A DNA stretch of 64,000 bases from Mucilaginibacter aquatilis (GCF_009755275.1 NZ_WQLA01000004.1:248001-312000); one strand, 5' to 3'. Counted from the first letter of the stretch, positions 26,247-36,915 are shown. A program made the numbers and translations. The notes: a model not told the origin generated them from the sequence alone.

Positions 26247-27284
26247 TTACAGGGTTGCGATATCAATAACAAATCTGTACCTCACATCCCCTTTTTGCAT
26301 ACGATCATAGGCTGTGGTGATGTCTTTGATGTCAATAAGCTCGATGTCAGATACAATATTGTGCTCAGCGCAAAAATCAAGCATTTCCTGCGTTTCCTTA
26401 ATACCACCAATGCTTGATCCGGCCATAGTTTTACGACCACCAATTAATGCAAACGGATGTACTGCATATTGGTTTGGCACACCAACTCCTATCAAAGTAC
26501 CATCGGTTTTTAAAAGCGACATGTACATGTTAAAGTCATGATCGGCAGATACGGTATCAAGTATAAAATCAAATGTGCCTTTTACCGAATTTACCTGGGC
26601 TTCATCTTTAGTCACTACAAAATGATGAGCACCTAATTCTTTAGCTGCCTGCTCTTTTGAAGCTGATGTACTCAAAACCGTAACTTCGGCACCAAAAGCT
26701 ACACCGAACTTAACGGCCATGTGGCCTAAACCACCTAAACCTACCACTGCTAATTTGTGACCTTTTCCAACCTTCCAATGACGAAGTGGCGAATAGGTAG
26801 TAATTCCGGCACATAACAATGGCGCTGTTGCTGCAAGGTCAAGCTTTTCTGATACATGCAAAACAAACTCCTCGCGCACCACTATGGTATTTGAATAACC
26901 ACCATAGGTAGGCACGCCCTGGCGGTCTTTATTGTTATAGGTTTGTGTGTTTCCTTCCAAACAGTACTGCTCCAAATCGTCTTGGCAATTTTCGCACACC
27001 TGGCACGAGTCAACCATACAACCCACACCAGCAAGCTCGCCTTCTTTAAAATTCTTTACGTGGTCGCCAACTTTAACAATACGGCCTACAATTTCATGTC
27101 CGGGAACCATAGGGAATATGCCCGGAAACCAATCATTTTTTATCTGGTGTAAATCAGAGTGGCAAACTCCGCAAAATTTAATTTCAATTTGCACATCATG
27201 TGCACCCACTTCCCTGCGTTCAAAACTCCAGGGTGCCAAATCAACTTCAGGGCTTTGTGCCGCGTATCCTTTTGTTTGTATCAT
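26247..27284 (-). CDS. Zinc-dependent alcohol dehydrogenase (YahK/cinnamyl type)
   Basis: A 345-residue medium-chain dehydrogenase that interconverts alcohols and aldehydes with NADP(H). The catalytic zinc ligands lie in CGVCHSDLHQ (C38), GHEIVG (H60/E61) and C near 155 (LLCAGITTY); the structural zinc ligands in CQVCENCQDDLEQYC (four Cys). The Rossmann motif is VVGLGGLGHMAVKFGVAFGA, and STSASK after the second strand fits NADP binding. It is most like the broad-specificity aldehyde reductases YahK/AdhC. Single gene, convergent with the E1 gene. Confidence 0.94.
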   Translation of the reverse strand: MIQTKGYAAQSPEVDLAPWSFERREVGAHDVQIEIKFCGVCHSDLHQIKNDWFPGIFPMVPGHEIVGRIVKVGDHVKNFKEGELAGVGCMVDSCQVCENCQDDLEQYCLEGNTQTYNNKDRQGVPTYGGYSNTIVVREEFVLHVSEKLDLAATAPLLCAGITTYSPLRHWKVGKGHKLAVVGLGGLGHMAVKFGVAFGAEVTVLSTSASKEQAAKELGAHHFVVTKDEAQVNSVKGTFDFILDTVSADHDFNMYMSLLKTDGTLIGVGVPNQYAVHPFALIGGRKTMAGSSIGGIKETQEMLDFCAEHNIVSDIELIDIKDITTAYDRMQKGDVRYRFVIDIATL

Positions 27285-27441
27285 AGTAAACGTTTTAATT
27301 CTACAACAAAATTAAAAACATATGTTTGAACATCCTTAAACAATTCAAACCATTAATTGCGAAATTCAAACCACTAAAAATTGATCCTCTATTGCTGTAA
27401 AAACAGTGATACTGCATTTCAAGCAATCAATTTTGTGTGTT

Positions 27442-28752
27442 CTATTTAGCAACTTGTTCTGTCATCATGGTTTCGTTATTGAAGTAATGTATGATTAAAC
27501 GGTTGTCGGTGTTTTTTGTAAAGTAATTAATTATCCAGTTGCAAAAAACAACCAGCTTGTTACTAAAGCCAGCCAACGTCATTATATGAACAAATAACCA
27601 TACCAGCCATGCAAAAAAACCTTGAAAGCGCAGTTTACCTATATCGGCAACTGCCTTATTGCGTCCAATGGTTGCCAGTGAACCTTTATCTTTATAAACA
27701 AAGGCCTCTGGTGCGGTTCCCTTTACTATTTTGATAATATTTTTTGCTAAATGCCCGCCCTGTTGTATAGCAACAGGCGCCACACCCGGGTGCCCATTAG
27801 GCGATTGAGGTGTTATCATTGCGGCAACATCCCCTATGGCAAACACATTCTCAAAACCTCTTACACGGCTAAATTCGTCGGTTTGAATACGTGCCCCGCG
27901 TACAACTACATTCTGAGGTATCCCCTGCGGCACTTCTCCCCTTACGCCAGCTGCCCAAAACACGCTTCGGGTTTTTAAACTTACGCCGTTGTCAATTTCC
28001 AAATCAAAACCGTTGTAACTGGTTACGTGTACATCATTATAAATTATAACGCCCATCTCCGTCAAAAACTGCTTTGCTTTTACTGATGCTTGCTCAGACA
28101 TGGCTGCAATGAGCTTAGGTTTACCCTCGGCCAGGTATACTTTCATATGTTCTGGCTTCAAGTCTGGGTAATCTTTACAAAGCATATTTATCTGCATTTC
28201 GGCAAGTGCACCGGCAAGTTCAACACCGGTTGGCCCACCGCCTACCACAACAAAGGTTAACAAGGCATTACGCTCGGAAAGGTCGGTTGTTACAGCAGCC
28301 TTCTCTAGGTTTTGTAAAATAAGACTGCGAATATTAAGTGCTTCGGGCAAATTTTTCATAGGCATAGTAAAATGCTCCATTTGCTGGTTACCAAAAAAGT
28401 TGGTTCCCGCACCCGTTGCAATAGCCAGGTAATCATAATGAACATCGCCAAGCGTTGTACTCACCGTATTTCCTGTTGTATTGATGTTAAGTACTTCAGC
28501 CATATGAAAGCTGAAGTTTTTCTGTTTGGTAAATAATCTCCGTATGGGAAACGCAACTGAATCGCTTTCTATTGCGCCTATAGCTACCTGATAAAGTAAG
28601 GGCTGAAAAGTGTGATAGTTATGCTTATCAAGCATTACCACTTCAACGTCGGCACCCTTTAATTTACGGGCAAGGTTAACACCGCCAAAACCACCGCCAA
28701 TTATAACAACGCGGGGCTTACCGGTTGATTTGCCTAAATACATTTCTGCCAT
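27442..28752 (-). CDS. Type II NADH dehydrogenase (NDH-2)
   Basis: A flavoprotein of about 436 residues that passes electrons from NADH to quinone without pumping protons. Two dinucleotide-binding motifs are seen: VVIIGGGFGGVNLARKLKG (FAD) and FVVVGGGPTGVELAGALAEM (NADH). FAIGDVA marks the second FAD contact, and APVAIQQGGHLAKNI the quinone-site region. The C-terminus has hydrophobic stretches (FFAWLVWLFVHIMTLAGF and VFCNWIINYF) that would anchor it to the inner membrane. An in-frame TTG at 28764 exists, but the ATG at 28752 is preferred (or 28743). It is divergent from argB. Confidence 0.92.
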   Translation of the reverse strand: MAEMYLGKSTGKPRVVIIGGGFGGVNLARKLKGADVEVVMLDKHNYHTFQPLLYQVAIGAIESDSVAFPIRRLFTKQKNFSFHMAEVLNINTTGNTVSTTLGDVHYDYLAIATGAGTNFFGNQQMEHFTMPMKNLPEALNIRSLILQNLEKAAVTTDLSERNALLTFVVVGGGPTGVELAGALAEMQINMLCKDYPDLKPEHMKVYLAEGKPKLIAAMSEQASVKAKQFLTEMGVIIYNDVHVTSYNGFDLEIDNGVSLKTRSVFWAAGVRGEVPQGIPQNVVVRGARIQTDEFSRVRGFENVFAIGDVAAMITPQSPNGHPGVAPVAIQQGGHLAKNIIKIVKGTAPEAFVYKDKGSLATIGRNKAVADIGKLRFQGFFAWLVWLFVHIMTLAGFSNKLVVFCNWIINYFTKNTDNRLIIHYFNNETMMTEQVAK

Positions 28753-28864
28753 GTTGCTTTTCAATATTTTATGTAGTACAACCCCTATTTTTAGCAGATG
28801 TTTGATAGACTATAAAAACAGTAGATTAATTACATGGAAAATGCTATTTTTAGCCCCCAACACC

Positions 28865-29656
28865 ATGAAATCACTGTATGTTATAAAAATTGGCGGCAAC
28901 GTCATTGATAACTCTGAGAACCTGTATAACTTTTTAAAAGATTTTACAGCCTTAGATGGCCATAAAATATTAATACACGGCGGTGGCAAAATTGCAACCC
29001 AAATGTCTGAGCAGTTAGGCATTGAAGCTAAATTGATTGATGGCCGGCGCATAACCGATATTGAAACCCTTAGGGTTGTTACCATGGTTTATGCCGGTTT
29101 AATTAATAAAAATATTGTTGCCCAGTTACAGCGTTTTGGCACCAATGCAATTGGTTTAACCGGAGCGGATGGAAATTTCATCAAAGCTACCAAGAGACCG
29201 GTAAAAACAATAGATTATGGCTATGTGGGCGACCTAGACAGCCAATCAGTAAATGCTGAAAATATAAGCAAACTGCTGGAAGCCGGCTTCACCCCTGCTT
29301 TTTGCGCCCTTACCCATGACGGCGACGGCCAAATGCTTAACACCAATGCCGATACTATAGCATCGGCAATTGCCATAGCGCTGGCCAATTATTATGATAC
29401 TACATTGATCTATTGTTTCGAGAAAAAAGGCGTATTGAAGGATATTAATGATGAAGAGTCGTTGATTCGTGAAATTAATCCGGTGCGTTACGACGAGCTC
29501 AAAAAAGAACAAATTATACACAGCGGAATGTTGCCTAAGCTCGATAATGCCTTTGCCGCCATATCATGCGGTGTTAAAGCCGTAGTTATAGGAAAATCTG
29601 ACGAGTTAGGTAAACTGGGCAACAATCAACCGTTTGGCACACGATTAAGTAATTAA
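28865..29656 (+). CDS. argB: Acetylglutamate kinase family protein
   Basis: A 263-residue amino-acid kinase: KIGGNVIDN near the N-terminus, ILIHGGGKIATQMSEQLG (phosphate loop), GLTGADGNF and LNTNADTIASAIAIALA (nucleotide site), with SGMLPKLDNAFAAISCGV near the end. It phosphorylates N-acetylglutamate in arginine synthesis; some Bacteroidota use N-succinylglutamate instead, and I cannot tell which applies here. The frame is open further upstream to 28730, but that part has no family match, and the ATG at 28865 gives the standard N-terminus. proC follows 2 bases after the stop. Confidence 0.93.
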   Translation: MKSLYVIKIGGNVIDNSENLYNFLKDFTALDGHKILIHGGGKIATQMSEQLGIEAKLIDGRRITDIETLRVVTMVYAGLINKNIVAQLQRFGTNAIGLTGADGNFIKATKRPVKTIDYGYVGDLDSQSVNAENISKLLEAGFTPAFCALTHDGDGQMLNTNADTIASAIAIALANYYDTTLIYCFEKKGVLKDINDEESLIREINPVRYDELKKEQIIHSGMLPKLDNAFAAISCGVKAVVIGKSDELGKLGNNQPFGTRLSN

Positions 29657-29658
29657 AC

Positions 29659-30471
29659 ATGAGTAACAGAATTGCCATATTAGGCAGCGGTAATATTGGT
29701 CTTTCATTAGCCAAAGGACTTATCAAGGCTGGCAAGTACAAACCTGAAGAGGTAATATTAACCCGTCGTAATGTAGCTGCACTTGCTGATTTAGCACAAA
29801 CAGGCGTTATTACCACGGCTAATAATTTGCAAGCCGTTAGCGACGCAAACATCGTAGTATTAGCGGTTTTACCACAGCAACTTAATAGGTTACTAAATGA
29901 AATTAAGCCTGCTATTAAAGCTAACGAGCAGCTTTTTATTTCGGTGATATCAGGCGTTAGCTGTGATGATATTTGTAAGCAATTAGATATGGATGTACAA
30001 GTGGTAAGGGCTATGCCCAACACCGCTATTGCCATTGGCCACTCCATGACTTGTATTGGTACTGATAAGGCATCTACTGAAAACATTCAACGTGTTAAAG
30101 ACCTTTTTGATACTGTTGGCATTACCGTACAAATCAACGAGGAGCTCATGACATCGGCAACTGCTTTATGCGCTTGCGGTATTGCTTTCTTTTTACGCTC
30201 AATACGGGCAGCTTCACAGGGTGGAACCGAAATTGGTTTCCATGCACATGATGCACTTAAAATGGCCGCACAAACAGCCAAAGGCGCGGCCGACTTGCTA
30301 CTGCAATTGGCCTCTCACCCCGAACAGGAGATAGACAAGGTTACATCACCTAAAGGCTGTACCATTGCAGGCTTGAATGAAATGGAACATCACGGGTTCA
30401 GTTCGGCAATGATTAAAGGCATAAGGCTGTCTGCCGATAAAGCCGGCGTTCTTTATAAGAAAGAAGGGTAA
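29659..30471 (+). CDS. proC: Pyrroline-5-carboxylate reductase
   Basis: A 270-residue enzyme that makes proline from pyrroline-5-carboxylate with NAD(P)H. It has the Rossmann motif IAILGSGNIGLSLAKGLI at the N-terminus, VVLAVLPQQL, VISGVSCDDI, VRAMPNTAIAIGHSMT, and the C-terminal dimer signature VTSPKGCTIAGLNEMEHHGFSSAMIKGI. It starts 2 bases after the argB stop, so the two are cotranscribed and probably translationally coupled. This joins one arginine step and one proline step drawing on glutamate. Confidence 0.96.
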   Translation: MSNRIAILGSGNIGLSLAKGLIKAGKYKPEEVILTRRNVAALADLAQTGVITTANNLQAVSDANIVVLAVLPQQLNRLLNEIKPAIKANEQLFISVISGVSCDDICKQLDMDVQVVRAMPNTAIAIGHSMTCIGTDKASTENIQRVKDLFDTVGITVQINEELMTSATALCACGIAFFLRSIRAASQGGTEIGFHAHDALKMAAQTAKGAADLLLQLASHPEQEIDKVTSPKGCTIAGLNEMEHHGFSSAMIKGIRLSADKAGVLYKKEG

Positions 30472-30597
30472 ATCGAGCAATAGTACACTTCAAGTAATTG
30501 CGAAAAATTTATTTGGGTCCTTTAATAATTAAAAATATACAAGGCAAAACACATCTTAGGTTTGTTAAGGATGCCTTTGAAATATACTAACTTATCC

Positions 30598-31974
30598 ATG
30601 TTAACTGTAGAAAAAATTGGCGGCACATCAATGAGTGCCTTGGGCGATGTAATCAAAAACATCATCCAGTATAACCGTATCGGTAGCGAGCTTTACAACC
30701 GCATATTTGTGGTATCGGCATTTTCGGGTGTAACTAACCTATTGTTAGAAAATAAGAAAACCGGCGCCCCCGGCGTATACCATTTAATTGCCAAACATCA
30801 GGATTTTAAGATAGCCCTTGAAGAGCTCATTGTGAAGCTTAAAGAGCTTAACAAGCAATACGAGCCTTTAGGATTAGATTTGAATACTGCCAACAATTTT
30901 ATTGAAGGCCACGTACGCCATGCCGAAGGGTTTTTAGAGAACCTTACAGGTATTCTAGCTTCTGGGTATGTAAGTACCGAAGGGATTTTACAGGCAGCGC
31001 GTGAAATTTTAGCTTCTATTGGCGAAACTCATTCCGCTTTTGCATTTACCAATATTTTGCAAAACATGGGTATCAACGCCACATTGGTCGATTTAAGCGG
31101 CTTCCATGATCATGAGCCATACACCATTGATCAGCGTATAAAACAAGCGTTTAAAGATATTGACTTTGCAAATACCATTTGTATTGCCACCGGGTATACA
31201 AAAGGTACGGAGGGTATTATGCGTGAGTTCGACCGCGGGTATTCGGAAGTTACCTTTAGCAAAATAGCCGTTGCCGTGCAACCGCAGGAGGCTATTATTC
31301 ACAAAGAATACCACCTTTGCTCAGCCGACCCGGTTTTGGTTGGCGTGCATAACTGCTCGCCTGTAGGTTTTACTAATTACGACGTTGCCGATCAACTGGC
31401 CGATGTGGGCATGGAAGCCATTCACCCAAAAGCCTCAAAACCCCTTGAAATAAATAATATCAACCTGCGTATAAAAAACACGTTTGAGCCAGAGCACCCG
31501 GGAACTTTAATTACACGCGAATACATATCTCCCGAGAAAAAAGTTGAGGTTATTACCGGCACCAACAAGCTGGTAATGGTTGACATTTACGACCCGCTTA
31601 TGGTTGGAAATGTGGGCACTGACCTGCACATCATGCAAATTTTTGCGAATAATAGTGTTAGCTACAACTTTAAGGCAACCAGTGCCAACAGCATATCAAT
31701 AGTGATTTGGGAAAAGGACTACACCGACAAGCTGTTTCAGGATCTGCAAACAAACTTTGAGAAGGTCACCGTTGAAAAAGTTGCCATAGTTTGCCTTATT
31801 GGCTCTAATATGGATCAGCCGGGCTTACTGGCCCGTGCAGCCAACGCATTGGCTCAGGACGGTATTAACATTAAGAGTGCAGGGTTTGCACTGCGCCAGG
31901 TAAATATTCAGTTTTTAGTAAACCGCGAAGACTTTGACAATGCGGTTATAGCGTTAAACAAAGGCATGGCCTAA
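30598..31974 (+). CDS. Aspartate kinase, Ask_Ect-like subgroup
   Basis: A 458-residue aspartokinase: kinase domain (1 to about 300) and two C-terminal ACT domains (about 310-455; VNIQFLV and VEVITGTNKLVMV strands). The first step of the aspartate pathway is phosphorylation of aspartate. The N-terminus reads MLTVEKIGGTSMSALGDV, where LysC/ThrA types have KFGGTSV; the VEKIGGTSMS form is what I know from the aspartokinases of ectoine clusters (Ask_Ect). The ATG at 30598 is chosen because it gives this standard N-terminus; the frame is open to 30562. No ectABC genes are in the window. A hairpin follows the stop. It may be cotranscribed with argB-proC (126-base gap) or separate. Confidence 0.9.
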   Translation: MLTVEKIGGTSMSALGDVIKNIIQYNRIGSELYNRIFVVSAFSGVTNLLLENKKTGAPGVYHLIAKHQDFKIALEELIVKLKELNKQYEPLGLDLNTANNFIEGHVRHAEGFLENLTGILASGYVSTEGILQAAREILASIGETHSAFAFTNILQNMGINATLVDLSGFHDHEPYTIDQRIKQAFKDIDFANTICIATGYTKGTEGIMREFDRGYSEVTFSKIAVAVQPQEAIIHKEYHLCSADPVLVGVHNCSPVGFTNYDVADQLADVGMEAIHPKASKPLEINNINLRIKNTFEPEHPGTLITREYISPEKKVEVITGTNKLVMVDIYDPLMVGNVGTDLHIMQIFANNSVSYNFKATSANSISIVIWEKDYTDKLFQDLQTNFEKVTVEKVAIVCLIGSNMDQPGLLARAANALAQDGINIKSAGFALRQVNIQFLVNREDFDNAVIALNKGMA

Positions 31975-31995
31975 TTAAAGGCAAATTTAATAAGT

Positions 31996-32042
31996 ATTGA
32001 GTGTGAAGGCTTATACAAAAAGTGTTAAACTTTACACTCAAT
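31996..32042 (+). terminator. Hairpin after the aspartokinase gene
   Basis: ATTGAGTGTGAAG and CTTTACACTCAAT pair with one mismatch around a 21-base loop. No clean T-tract follows, so this is a possible terminator or mRNA-end structure only. Confidence 0.45.
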
Positions 32043-32155
32043 GCCTATTTGCTCCTCAATAATAAAGGAATTATGTAACTTTTTCATAGCTCTCTTTCAT
32101 CTCTTTCCTTTTTTGCGCATTTTTAGGATGATTTAAACAAAAACTCAAACTCAAA

Positions 32156-35017
32156 ATGCGTAAAGTTTTACTCTTAAGCTTGTTTTCAGCAGCAAGCATG
32201 AGCGTTTTTGCTCAAAAAGCTGCAAAAAAACCGCTCGACCATTCGGTTTATGATGGCTGGCAAACCGTTGCCAACCAAATTATAACCAATGATGGCAAAT
32301 GGGTGGCCTATGTGGTTAAACCACAACAAGGTGATGCCAATATGGTCATCACGTCCTCAAAAAACACCGGTAAGTTTACAGTAGCACGTGCTGATACTGC
32401 ACGTTTCACTGCCGATTCAAAATATGCTGTATTCCTGATACGCGCTCCCTACGCAGTAACCAGAGCAGCACGCATTAAAAAGAAACGCCCTGATGAAATG
32501 CCGAAAGACACCCTGGGCATTTTAACACTTGGCGGTAACGCTATTACAAAAGTTGCAGGTGTTCGTTCGTTTAAAATTGCAGAGAAAGCTGCGGTATTTG
32601 CTTACCTCGCGCCATCTGATACTGTTCGCCGCCCGGCCGCTGGCGATACCTCACGCAGGGCCGTTGCCAATACAATAGCTCCACCAACCCGCGAAGGTGC
32701 CGATTTAACCATTAAACAGTTAGGTAACAATAAGCAGCGTACGTTTAAGTACGTAACAGAATACCAACTATCTAAAGATGGTAAATATGTAGCTTATGCC
32801 GTAACAGCTCCACGCCGTAACAAAGAAAATGTCCAGTCGGGCGTTTACCTTTATGAAATTGAAAAAGATGCTGTTAAAAAAATAAGCACCGGACGTGGCA
32901 CTTATAAAGCTTTGGCTTTTGACGAAAACGGGAAACAACTTGCATTTGCAGCCGAAAAAAATTCGGAGCGTGCGCGTGTTAAGCCTTATAAACTTTACTA
33001 CTACAGCAGTGGTAAAGACAGCGCTGTAGTAATAGCTGGCGCTGATATGGGCGGCATGAAACCAAAATGGGCTGTTAGCGGCGACGGACGTATTTACTTT
33101 AGCAAAAGCGGTAACAATTTATTTTTTGGAACTGCGCCAATTCCAAAGCCTATAGATACTTCGCTGGTTGAATTTGAAACTGCAAAACTTGATGTTTGGA
33201 ACTACAAGGACGAATATTTACAACCGCAACAACTAAGAACACTTCAACGTGATTTGCGTCGTAACTATCTCGCTGTTATTCGTCCGAACGAAGGCGACCG
33301 TAAAGTAGTTCAACTGGCCGATCAGTTTATTGAAAACATATCGCAGCCAATGAGCAATGATGCCCGTTATGTGCTTGGCGTAACCGATACTGGTAGCCGT
33401 GTACAATCACAATGGGAAGGCGGAGGCCGTTCAGAAGCGTATTTGATTGATACCAAAACGGGCGAACGCAAAAAAATCATTGACCGTACAAAAGCTCGTT
33501 ACCAATTTTCAACGGGTGGTAACTATGTTGTTTGGTTCGACTCAAAAGACCAAAACTATTATAGCTACAACATGGCTAATGGCAAAAAAGTAAATCTTAC
33601 TAAAGCATTAGGTGTTAAAGTTGGCGATGAGGATAACGACGTACCAGATGATCCGTCACCTTATGGCATTGCAGGCTGGACCACCGGCGATAAGAACGTT
33701 TTGATTTATGATCGTTACGATATTTGGAGCATTGACCCTGCAACAGGAGCTTCAACAAGCGTTACTAATGGCGCCGGCCGTAAAAATAAATTAGTGTTCC
33801 GTTATGTATCACCTAATGCAGCCGGAGGTCGTTTTGGTGGCTTTGGTGGCGGTGATGAAGATGACCGTTACATTTCCACCAAAAAACCTTTAATACTTTC
33901 TGTCCAAAACGAAGAAAATAAGCAATGGGGATATTACACACAATCATTCGGTGCAAAAAAGGCACCGCAAATGGTAGTGATGGGTCCGTTTAGCTACGGC
34001 AGCGTTAATAAGGCAAAAAATGCCGATGTATATATTTATACTAAAGGCAGCTTTGATAAATCGCCCGACTTATACGTATCAACTGATTTAAAAAAGGAAA
34101 CCAAGGTAAGCGCCATTAATCCGCAGCAAGCCAACTACAATTGGTTTACCGCAGAACTTGTACACTGGACCACACCAAAAGGCTACAAATCAACAGGTGT
34201 ACTTTACAAGCCCGAGGATTTTGACCCGAACAAGAAATACCCTATGCTGGTATATTTCTATGAAAAGGTTTCTGACGGATTGTATGGCTACCAATCTCCG
34301 GCTCCTACCCCATCACGACTACCTATATCATACTTCGCAAGTAACGGCTATTTGGTGTTTACGCCTGATATTAGTTATGAAGTTGGTCACCCGGGGCAAT
34401 CAGCTGTAGAGTTTATTAACTCAGGCGTTGAATCTCTTAAGAAAAACTCTTGGGTTGACGGAAAGCATATTGGCATTCAAGGACAAAGCTGGGGCGGTTA
34501 TCAAGTTGCATACCTCATTACTCAAAACGATATGTATGCAGCAGCATGGGCTGGTGCACCGGTAGCAAATATGACGTCGGCTTATGGTGGTATACGTTGG
34601 GAAAGCGGTGTAAACCGTCAGTTCCAGTATGAAAAAACTCAGAGCCGTATTGGTGCTACCTTGTGGGAAAAGCCTGAATTGTACATTGAGAACTCGCCTT
34701 TATTCCATTTCCCTAAGGTTAACACCCCGGTTGTTGTAATGGCTAACGATGCCGACGGAGCTGTGCCATGGTACCAGGGCATTGAAATGTTTACTGCTTT
34801 ACGCCGCTTAGGCAAACCTGTTTGGATGCTACAGTATAACGACGAAGCACACAACCTGGTTCAGCGTAAAAACCGTAAAGACATTACCATACGTGAAGCA
34901 CAATTTTTTGACCACTTCCTGAAAGGCAAACCAATGCCGGTATGGATGGACAAAGGTGTGCCTGCCGTTGATAAAGGCAAAGATTGGGGCTTAGCCGTTA
35001 GCGATAGCGCCAAGTAA
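32156..35017 (+). CDS. S9 family prolyl oligopeptidase-type peptidase
   Basis: A 953-residue protein with a signal peptide (cleavage after SVFAQ, residue 20) and a beta-propeller N-terminal part (about 30-640), then an alpha/beta-hydrolase peptidase domain (about 680-935). The catalytic triad is visible: Ser in GQSWGGYQ, Asp in [14 protein letters not shown] and His in DEAHNLVQ. S9 enzymes cleave short peptides, often after proline or with other exopeptidase specificity; this is likely periplasmic peptide use. A glycine-rich insert ([17 protein letters not shown]) and a low-complexity stretch near residue 155-170 are unusual within the propeller. Single gene with a strong hairpin terminator. 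Confidence 0.93.
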   Translation: MRKVLLLSLFSAASMSVFAQKAAKKPLDHSVYDGWQTVANQIITNDGKWVAYVVKPQQGDANMVITSSKNTGKFTVARADTARFTADSKYAVFLIRAPYAVTRAARIKKKRPDEMPKDTLGILTLGGNAITKVAGVRSFKIAEKAAVFAYLAPSDTVRRPAAGDTSRRAVANTIAPPTREGADLTIKQLGNNKQRTFKYVTEYQLSKDGKYVAYAVTAPRRNKENVQSGVYLYEIEKDAVKKISTGRGTYKALAFDENGKQLAFAAEKNSERARVKPYKLYYYSSGKDSAVVIAGADMGGMKPKWAVSGDGRIYFSKSGNNLFFGTAPIPKPIDTSLVEFETAKLDVWNYKDEYLQPQQLRTLQRDLRRNYLAVIRPNEGDRKVVQLADQFIENISQPMSNDARYVLGVTDTGSRVQSQWEGGGRSEAYLIDTKTGERKKIIDRTKARYQFSTGGNYVVWFDSKDQNYYSYNMANGKKVNLTKALGVKVGDEDNDVPDDPSPYGIAGWTTGDKNVLIYDRYDIWSIDPATGASTSVTNGAGRKNKLVFRYVSPNAAGGRFGGFGGGDEDDRYISTKKPLILSVQNEENKQWGYYTQSFGAKKAPQMVVMGPFSYGSVNKAKNADVYIYTKGSFDKSPDLYVSTDLKKETKVSAINPQQANYNWFTAELVHWTTPKGYKSTGVLYKPEDFDPNKKYPMLVYFYEKVSDGLYGYQSPAPTPSRLPISYFASNGYLVFTPDISYEVGHPGQSAVEFINSGVESLKKNSWVDGKHIGIQGQSWGGYQVAYLITQNDMYAAAWAGAPVANMTSAYGGIRWESGVNRQFQYEKTQSRIGATLWEKPELYIENSPLFHFPKVNTPVVVMANDADGAVPWYQGIEMFTALRRLGKPVWMLQYNDEAHNLVQRKNRKDITIREAQFFDHFLKGKPMPVWMDKGVPAVDKGKDWGLAVSDSAK

Positions 35018-35031
35018 CCATCAAACACATA

Positions 35032-35073
35032 AAACACAAATGCCCTTTTATTGAGGAAGGGCATTTGTGTTTT
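35032..35073. terminator. Bidirectional terminator between the S9 peptidase and gpmA
   Basis: AAACACAAATGCCCTT pairs perfectly with AAGGGCATTTGTGTTT around a 9-base loop, between two convergent genes. T-tracts are short but present on both sides. Confidence 0.85.
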
Positions 35074-35113
35074 ATAGCAATAATTATAACTGCTGCCTAA
35101 TTCTTGGCTTACA

Positions 35114-35803
35114 TTACAAATAGTAATGCTTAATTTGGTTTAAGCGGTCATCAAGCTCATATATCCAGGGTGTGGCTGTAGGTATATCCAGTTTCGAAAC
35201 TTCATCATCACTTAAGTTATCAATATACTGCACCAAAGCCCTTAAGCTATTGCCATGTGCACAAATAATAACCTTTTGGTTTTGCCTCAGCGCCGGCACA
35301 ATAGTTTCATGCCAAAAGGGTAAAGCCCTCGTCATCGTTTCACTTAAGTTTTCAGTAAGGGGTAATTCACGGTAAGTTAAATCATTGTAACGCAAATAAT
35401 GCCCCGGAAAACGTTCATCATCTTCCGTTATAGCCGGCGGATGTTCGCGCGGGTCACGGCGCCACTTGTGTACCTGTTCTTCACCGTACTTATCTATGGT
35501 TTCCTGTTTATTTAGCCCTTGCAAGGCACCATAAAAACGCTCATTTAAGCGCCATGACTTCTGTACAGGTATCCATAAATGATCCAATTTTTCCAATACG
35601 TTATGCAGTGTTTTGATTGATCGCTTAAGCACCGATGTAAAGCCAACGTCAAACGTAAAGCCATGTTCCTTCAACAGTTTTCCAGCATGCCGTGCCTGCC
35701 TTACACCTTCTTCTGATAAGTCAACATCTGTCCACCCTGTAAAGCGATTCTCTTTATTCCATTCACTTTCACCGTGCCTTAATAATACCAATTGTAAAGC
35801 CAT
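35114..35803 (-). CDS. gpmA: 2,3-bisphosphoglycerate-dependent phosphoglycerate mutase
   Basis: A 229-residue enzyme of glycolysis/gluconeogenesis interconverting 3- and 2-phosphoglycerate. The phosphohistidine motif [54 protein letters not shown] and the second histidine in [12 protein letters not shown] are all conserved. Two ATGs are possible; the one at 35803 ([11 protein letters not shown]) gives the standard N-terminus, the one at 35812 adds MWH. Divergent from the acetate transporter gene, with 100 bases between. Confidence 0.96.
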   Translation of the reverse strand: MALQLVLLRHGESEWNKENRFTGWTDVDLSEEGVRQARHAGKLLKEHGFTFDVGFTSVLKRSIKTLHNVLEKLDHLWIPVQKSWRLNERFYGALQGLNKQETIDKYGEEQVHKWRRDPREHPPAITEDDERFPGHYLRYNDLTYRELPLTENLSETMTRALPFWHETIVPALRQNQKVIICAHGNSLRALVQYIDNLSDDEVSKLDIPTATPWIYELDDRLNQIKHYYL

Positions 35804-35909
35804 ATGCCACATAACGCTTGCAAGCCAAAGGGGTTTGTCATTTTGTTGTGATTTGATATTTAATAGTTTATATTGCCATCACTAACCATTTATAAACCTG
35901 ATTTAAATT

Positions 35910-36503
35910 ATGATTCCAACTACCCACGTGGTGGTAAAGGATGGCACCGCCAATCCTGCACCTCTAGGCCTTTGCGCTTTTGGTCTTACAACTGTGTTAC
36001 TTAACATTCACAATGCCGGCTTCACCGAGTTAAGCTCCATGATTTTAGCAATGGGTATTTTTTATGGCGGCCTGGCACAGGTAGTTGCCGGTATAATTGA
36101 GGCTAAAAAGAACAACACCTTTGGCCTTACAGCTTTTACCTCCTACGGCTTTTTCTGGCTATCATTGGTAGCGCTCATAGTTATGCCCAAATTAGGTTGG
36201 TGCGAACCTGCAAGCAATGGCAGTATGGTGGCTTACCTTAGCATGTGGGGCATTTTTACGTTGTGCCTTTTCTTTGGAACTCTGCGACTTAGCAGAGCTT
36301 TGCAATTTGTATTTGCCTCATTAGTCATCTTGTTTGGGTTACTGGTTTGGGGTGATGCAAGCGGAGATGCCGGAATAAAGCATTTGGCTGGCTATGAGGG
36401 AATAATATGTGGTGCATCAGCTATTTATACAGGCATTGCCGGTGTGCTTAATGAGGTATATGGCAAAACAGTATTACCTATTGGGCCGGTTGAAGCAAAA
36501 TAA
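35910..36503 (+). CDS. satP: SatP/YaaH (GPR1/FUN34) acetate-succinate transporter
   Basis: A 197-residue membrane protein with six predicted hydrophobic segments. The family signature [14 protein letters not shown] lies at the N-terminus (from residue 13), with [26 protein letters not shown] and [21 protein letters not shown] as further landmarks. SatP homologues carry acetate and succinate across the inner membrane as hexameric channels or symporters. A small SRPBCC gene follows 26 bases downstream and may share the transcript. Confidence 0.93.
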   Translation: MIPTTHVVVKDGTANPAPLGLCAFGLTTVLLNIHNAGFTELSSMILAMGIFYGGLAQVVAGIIEAKKNNTFGLTAFTSYGFFWLSLVALIVMPKLGWCEPASNGSMVAYLSMWGIFTLCLFFGTLRLSRALQFVFASLVILFGLLVWGDASGDAGIKHLAGYEGIICGASAIYTGIAGVLNEVYGKTVLPIGPVEAK

Positions 36504-36529
36504 GCTACATTATTGTTAAGTTTGCCTTT

Positions 36530-36913
36530 GTGAAGGATTACAAAAAATATTACATGATAGGCGCTACGCCGCAAGAAATCTATGCGGCTATAACCAACCC
36601 TATAACCATACAGCTATGGACAGGCGAACCTGCAGAAATGTCGACCGAGCCGGGTAGCGAATTTAGTATGTGGGACGGCAGTATTGTTGGCAAGAACATT
36701 GAATTTGAAGAAGGTAAGAAAATTGTTCAACAATGGTATTTTGACGGGCAGGACGAACCTTCAATTGTTACCATAAAATTGCATGCCGATAAAAGCGGAA
36801 CATCTTGTGAATTAAGGCATACTAACATACCCGACGAAGCTTATGATGATATTGTAGACGGTTGGAACACCGTATACTTCGGCAGCATAGCAGAGTTTTA
36901 CGAAAGCATTTAA
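36530..36913 (+). CDS. SRPBCC (AHSA1-like) lipid-binding-fold protein
   Basis: A 127-residue single START/Bet v1-like domain of the AHSA1 subgroup: YMIGATPQEIYAAITNP near the N-terminus, IQLWTGEPAEM, EGKKIVQQWYFDGQDEPSIVTIKL, and WNTVYFGSIAEFY at the end. The fold holds a hydrophobic cavity; members have varied and mostly unknown roles. The start codon is GTG at 36530, 26 bases after satP, and no better ATG lies near. Cytoplasmic. A bidirectional terminator follows immediately. Confidence 0.88.
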   Translation: MKDYKKYYMIGATPQEIYAAITNPITIQLWTGEPAEMSTEPGSEFSMWDGSIVGKNIEFEEGKKIVQQWYFDGQDEPSIVTIKLHADKSGTSCELRHTNIPDEAYDDIVDGWNTVYFGSIAEFYESI

Positions 36914-36915
36914 TA

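Noticed and set aside
28730..28864. A longer N-terminus for argB from an upstream ATG
   Set aside because: The extra 45 residues have no family match and run into the divergent NDH-2 gene.
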